5,955 nucleotides of DNA, from positions 1-5,955 of the forward strand of contig JAUWFX010000111.1 in assembly GCA_030606765.1 (NCBI GenBank), in the 5' to 3' direction. The stretch comes from Dehalococcoidia bacterium (GTDB lineage: Bacteria > Chloroflexota > Dehalococcoidia > GIF9 > AB-539-J10). The notes beneath the pieces are model-generated. The model had not been told where the DNA came from. It made no database searches and saw nothing but the letters and a program-made list of their open reading frames with translations. A program made the position numbers and the translations under genes. Shown piece by piece: positions 5,146-5,955 of this stretch; position 1 is the stretch's first letter; the number at the start of each line of letters is the position of its first letter.

Positions 5146-5955
5146 ATGTATTATCCAACACTGGAAGAGGTTCGCCAACTGAAGAAGCATGGCAATTTGG
5201 TACCAGTTTGCCGTGACATCCAGGCTGACCTGGAGACGCCAGTATCCGCTTACCTTAAGATAGCCCGCGGCAATTACTCCTTCCTTCTAGAAAGTGTTGA
5301 GGGTGGTGAGCGACTGGCCCGCTATAGCTTCATTGGCACCGAGCCCTCTCTTGTCTTAAGGACAGGAAATGAGAATCCCGTTGACCCATTGAATCTGGTG
5401 GAAAAGGAGTTCGCTCGACTTCGTCCCGTGTCCACTGCCGACCTTCCCAGATTCCACGGTGGCATGGTTGGCTACTTGAGCTACGAGGTTGCCCGCCACT
5501 TTGAGAGACTGCCCTGTCCCGATCAAGATCCCCAAGAACTCCCCGAGTCTGTGTTGATGCTGGCAGATACCTTGCTTGTTTTCGATCATATTGCCCACAA
5601 AATCAAAGTTGTCTCTCACGCTCACTTAGATGGGGATGTTGACACAGCGTATCGGGAGGCAACTTGTAAAATTGACGACCTGGTGGACAGGCTGGAGCAG
5701 CCGATTCATTCTAAGGCTCTTAAGAATGCGCCAACAAATAGGTCTGAAGTGTCATCAAATTTTTCTCCGGCAGAGTTCGAGGCTATAGTATCTCAAGCCA
5801 AGGAGTATATCTACGCCGGCGATATAATTCAGGCTGTCTTATCACAGCGGTTGGCAAGACGTACTTATGCCAATCCCTTCGCTATATATCGGGCGTTGCG
5901 CTCTATTAACCCTTCTCCCTACATGTACTACCTCCACTTAGGTGATTTCTATATT
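5146..5955 (+). CDS. trpE: Anthranilate synthase component I (partial, C-terminus outside window)
   Basis: TrpE converts chorismate to anthranilate, the first committed step of tryptophan synthesis, using ammonia from the TrpG glutaminase. The visible 270 residues start MYYPTLEEVRQL. The N-terminal domain carries LLES at 47-50, the Trp feedback-binding motif (Ser50 corresponds to the Ser40 known from enteric TrpE), then RYSFIG (59-64) and GGMVGYLSYE (105-114). The chorismate-binding domain begins near 208 with SPAEFEAIV. It includes GDIIQAVLSQR (225-235), which favours TrpE over PabB or isochorismate synthase, and NPSPYMYYL (255-263), also part of the Trp pocket. The catalytic C-terminal half is beyond the edge. 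The upstream Trp T-box independently supports the name. Both transcriptional control and allosteric feedback by tryptophan are therefore expected. Confidence 0.97.
   Translation, partial: MYYPTLEEVRQLKKHGNLVPVCRDIQADLETPVSAYLKIARGNYSFLLESVEGGERLARYSFIGTEPSLVLRTGNENPVDPLNLVEKEFARLRPVSTADLPRFHGGMVGYLSYEVARHFERLPCPDQDPQELPESVLMLADTLLVFDHIAHKIKVVSHAHLDGDVDTAYREATCKIDDLVDRLEQPIHSKALKNAPTNRSEVSSNFSPAEFEAIVSQAKEYIYAGDIIQAVLSQRLARRTYANPFAIYRALRSINPSPYMYYLHLGDFYI

Noticed and set aside
4997..5182. Small plus-strand ORF as a leader peptide for trpE
   Set aside because: It overlaps the T-box antiterminator and terminator and the trpE start; the T-box structure explains the region and no run of Trp codons indicates a leader peptide.
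1..5955. CRISPR array, prophage, toxin-antitoxin or other defence system
   Set aside because: No regularly spaced repeats, integrase, phage gene or defence domain is seen; the genes are housekeeping.

Overview
The window carries ordinary bacterial housekeeping genes plus a small sodium-pump pair. It looks like an anaerobic, non-proteobacterial lineage. The combination of a trp T-box, oadG/oadB-type sodium-pump genes, RecA sequence features and a dispersed GTCATTGCGAG repeat makes me favour Chloroflexota (Dehalococcoidia-like). That placement is inference from memory of such genomes, not a search result.

Layout, left to right. The minus strand (1-792) holds the N-terminal 264 residues of a metallo-beta-lactamase-fold hydrolase of the RNase J/CPSF-like type, cut off by the window edge. 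A 198-bp divergent intergenic region follows, containing a 96-bp MITE-like inverted repeat (841-936). The plus strand then has truB (tRNA pseudouridine-55 synthase, short form) and recA behind its own promoter. recX follows 21 nt after the recA stop, and then come a 45-aa membrane peptide (OadG-like) and a full-length OadB-type sodium-translocating decarboxylase beta subunit. Next are a tRNA-Ile(GAU) gene with a near-consensus promoter and a candidate terminator, and a complete tryptophan-specific T-box leader (about 4853-5132). The 5' 270 codons of trpE run off the right edge.

How it works together: recA and recX form a classical recombinase/modulator pair, and the two sodium-pump genes follow so closely (1 nt between recX and oadG) that they are probably on the same message. 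No decarboxylase alpha or biotin-carrier gene is present here. trpE is controlled by premature termination. The leader has a UGG specifier, and its UGGC acceptor-binding bulge matches the G73-CCA end expected of tRNA-Trp, so uncharged tRNA-Trp should switch trpE on.

The most interesting pattern is that all three protein genes with their own visible promoter (the MBL gene, truB, recA) have a -10 element ending only 6-9 nt before the start codon. They would therefore be leaderless or nearly so. The downstream operon genes and trpE instead have Shine-Dalgarno-like sequences. I did not find a clearly novel multi-gene system.
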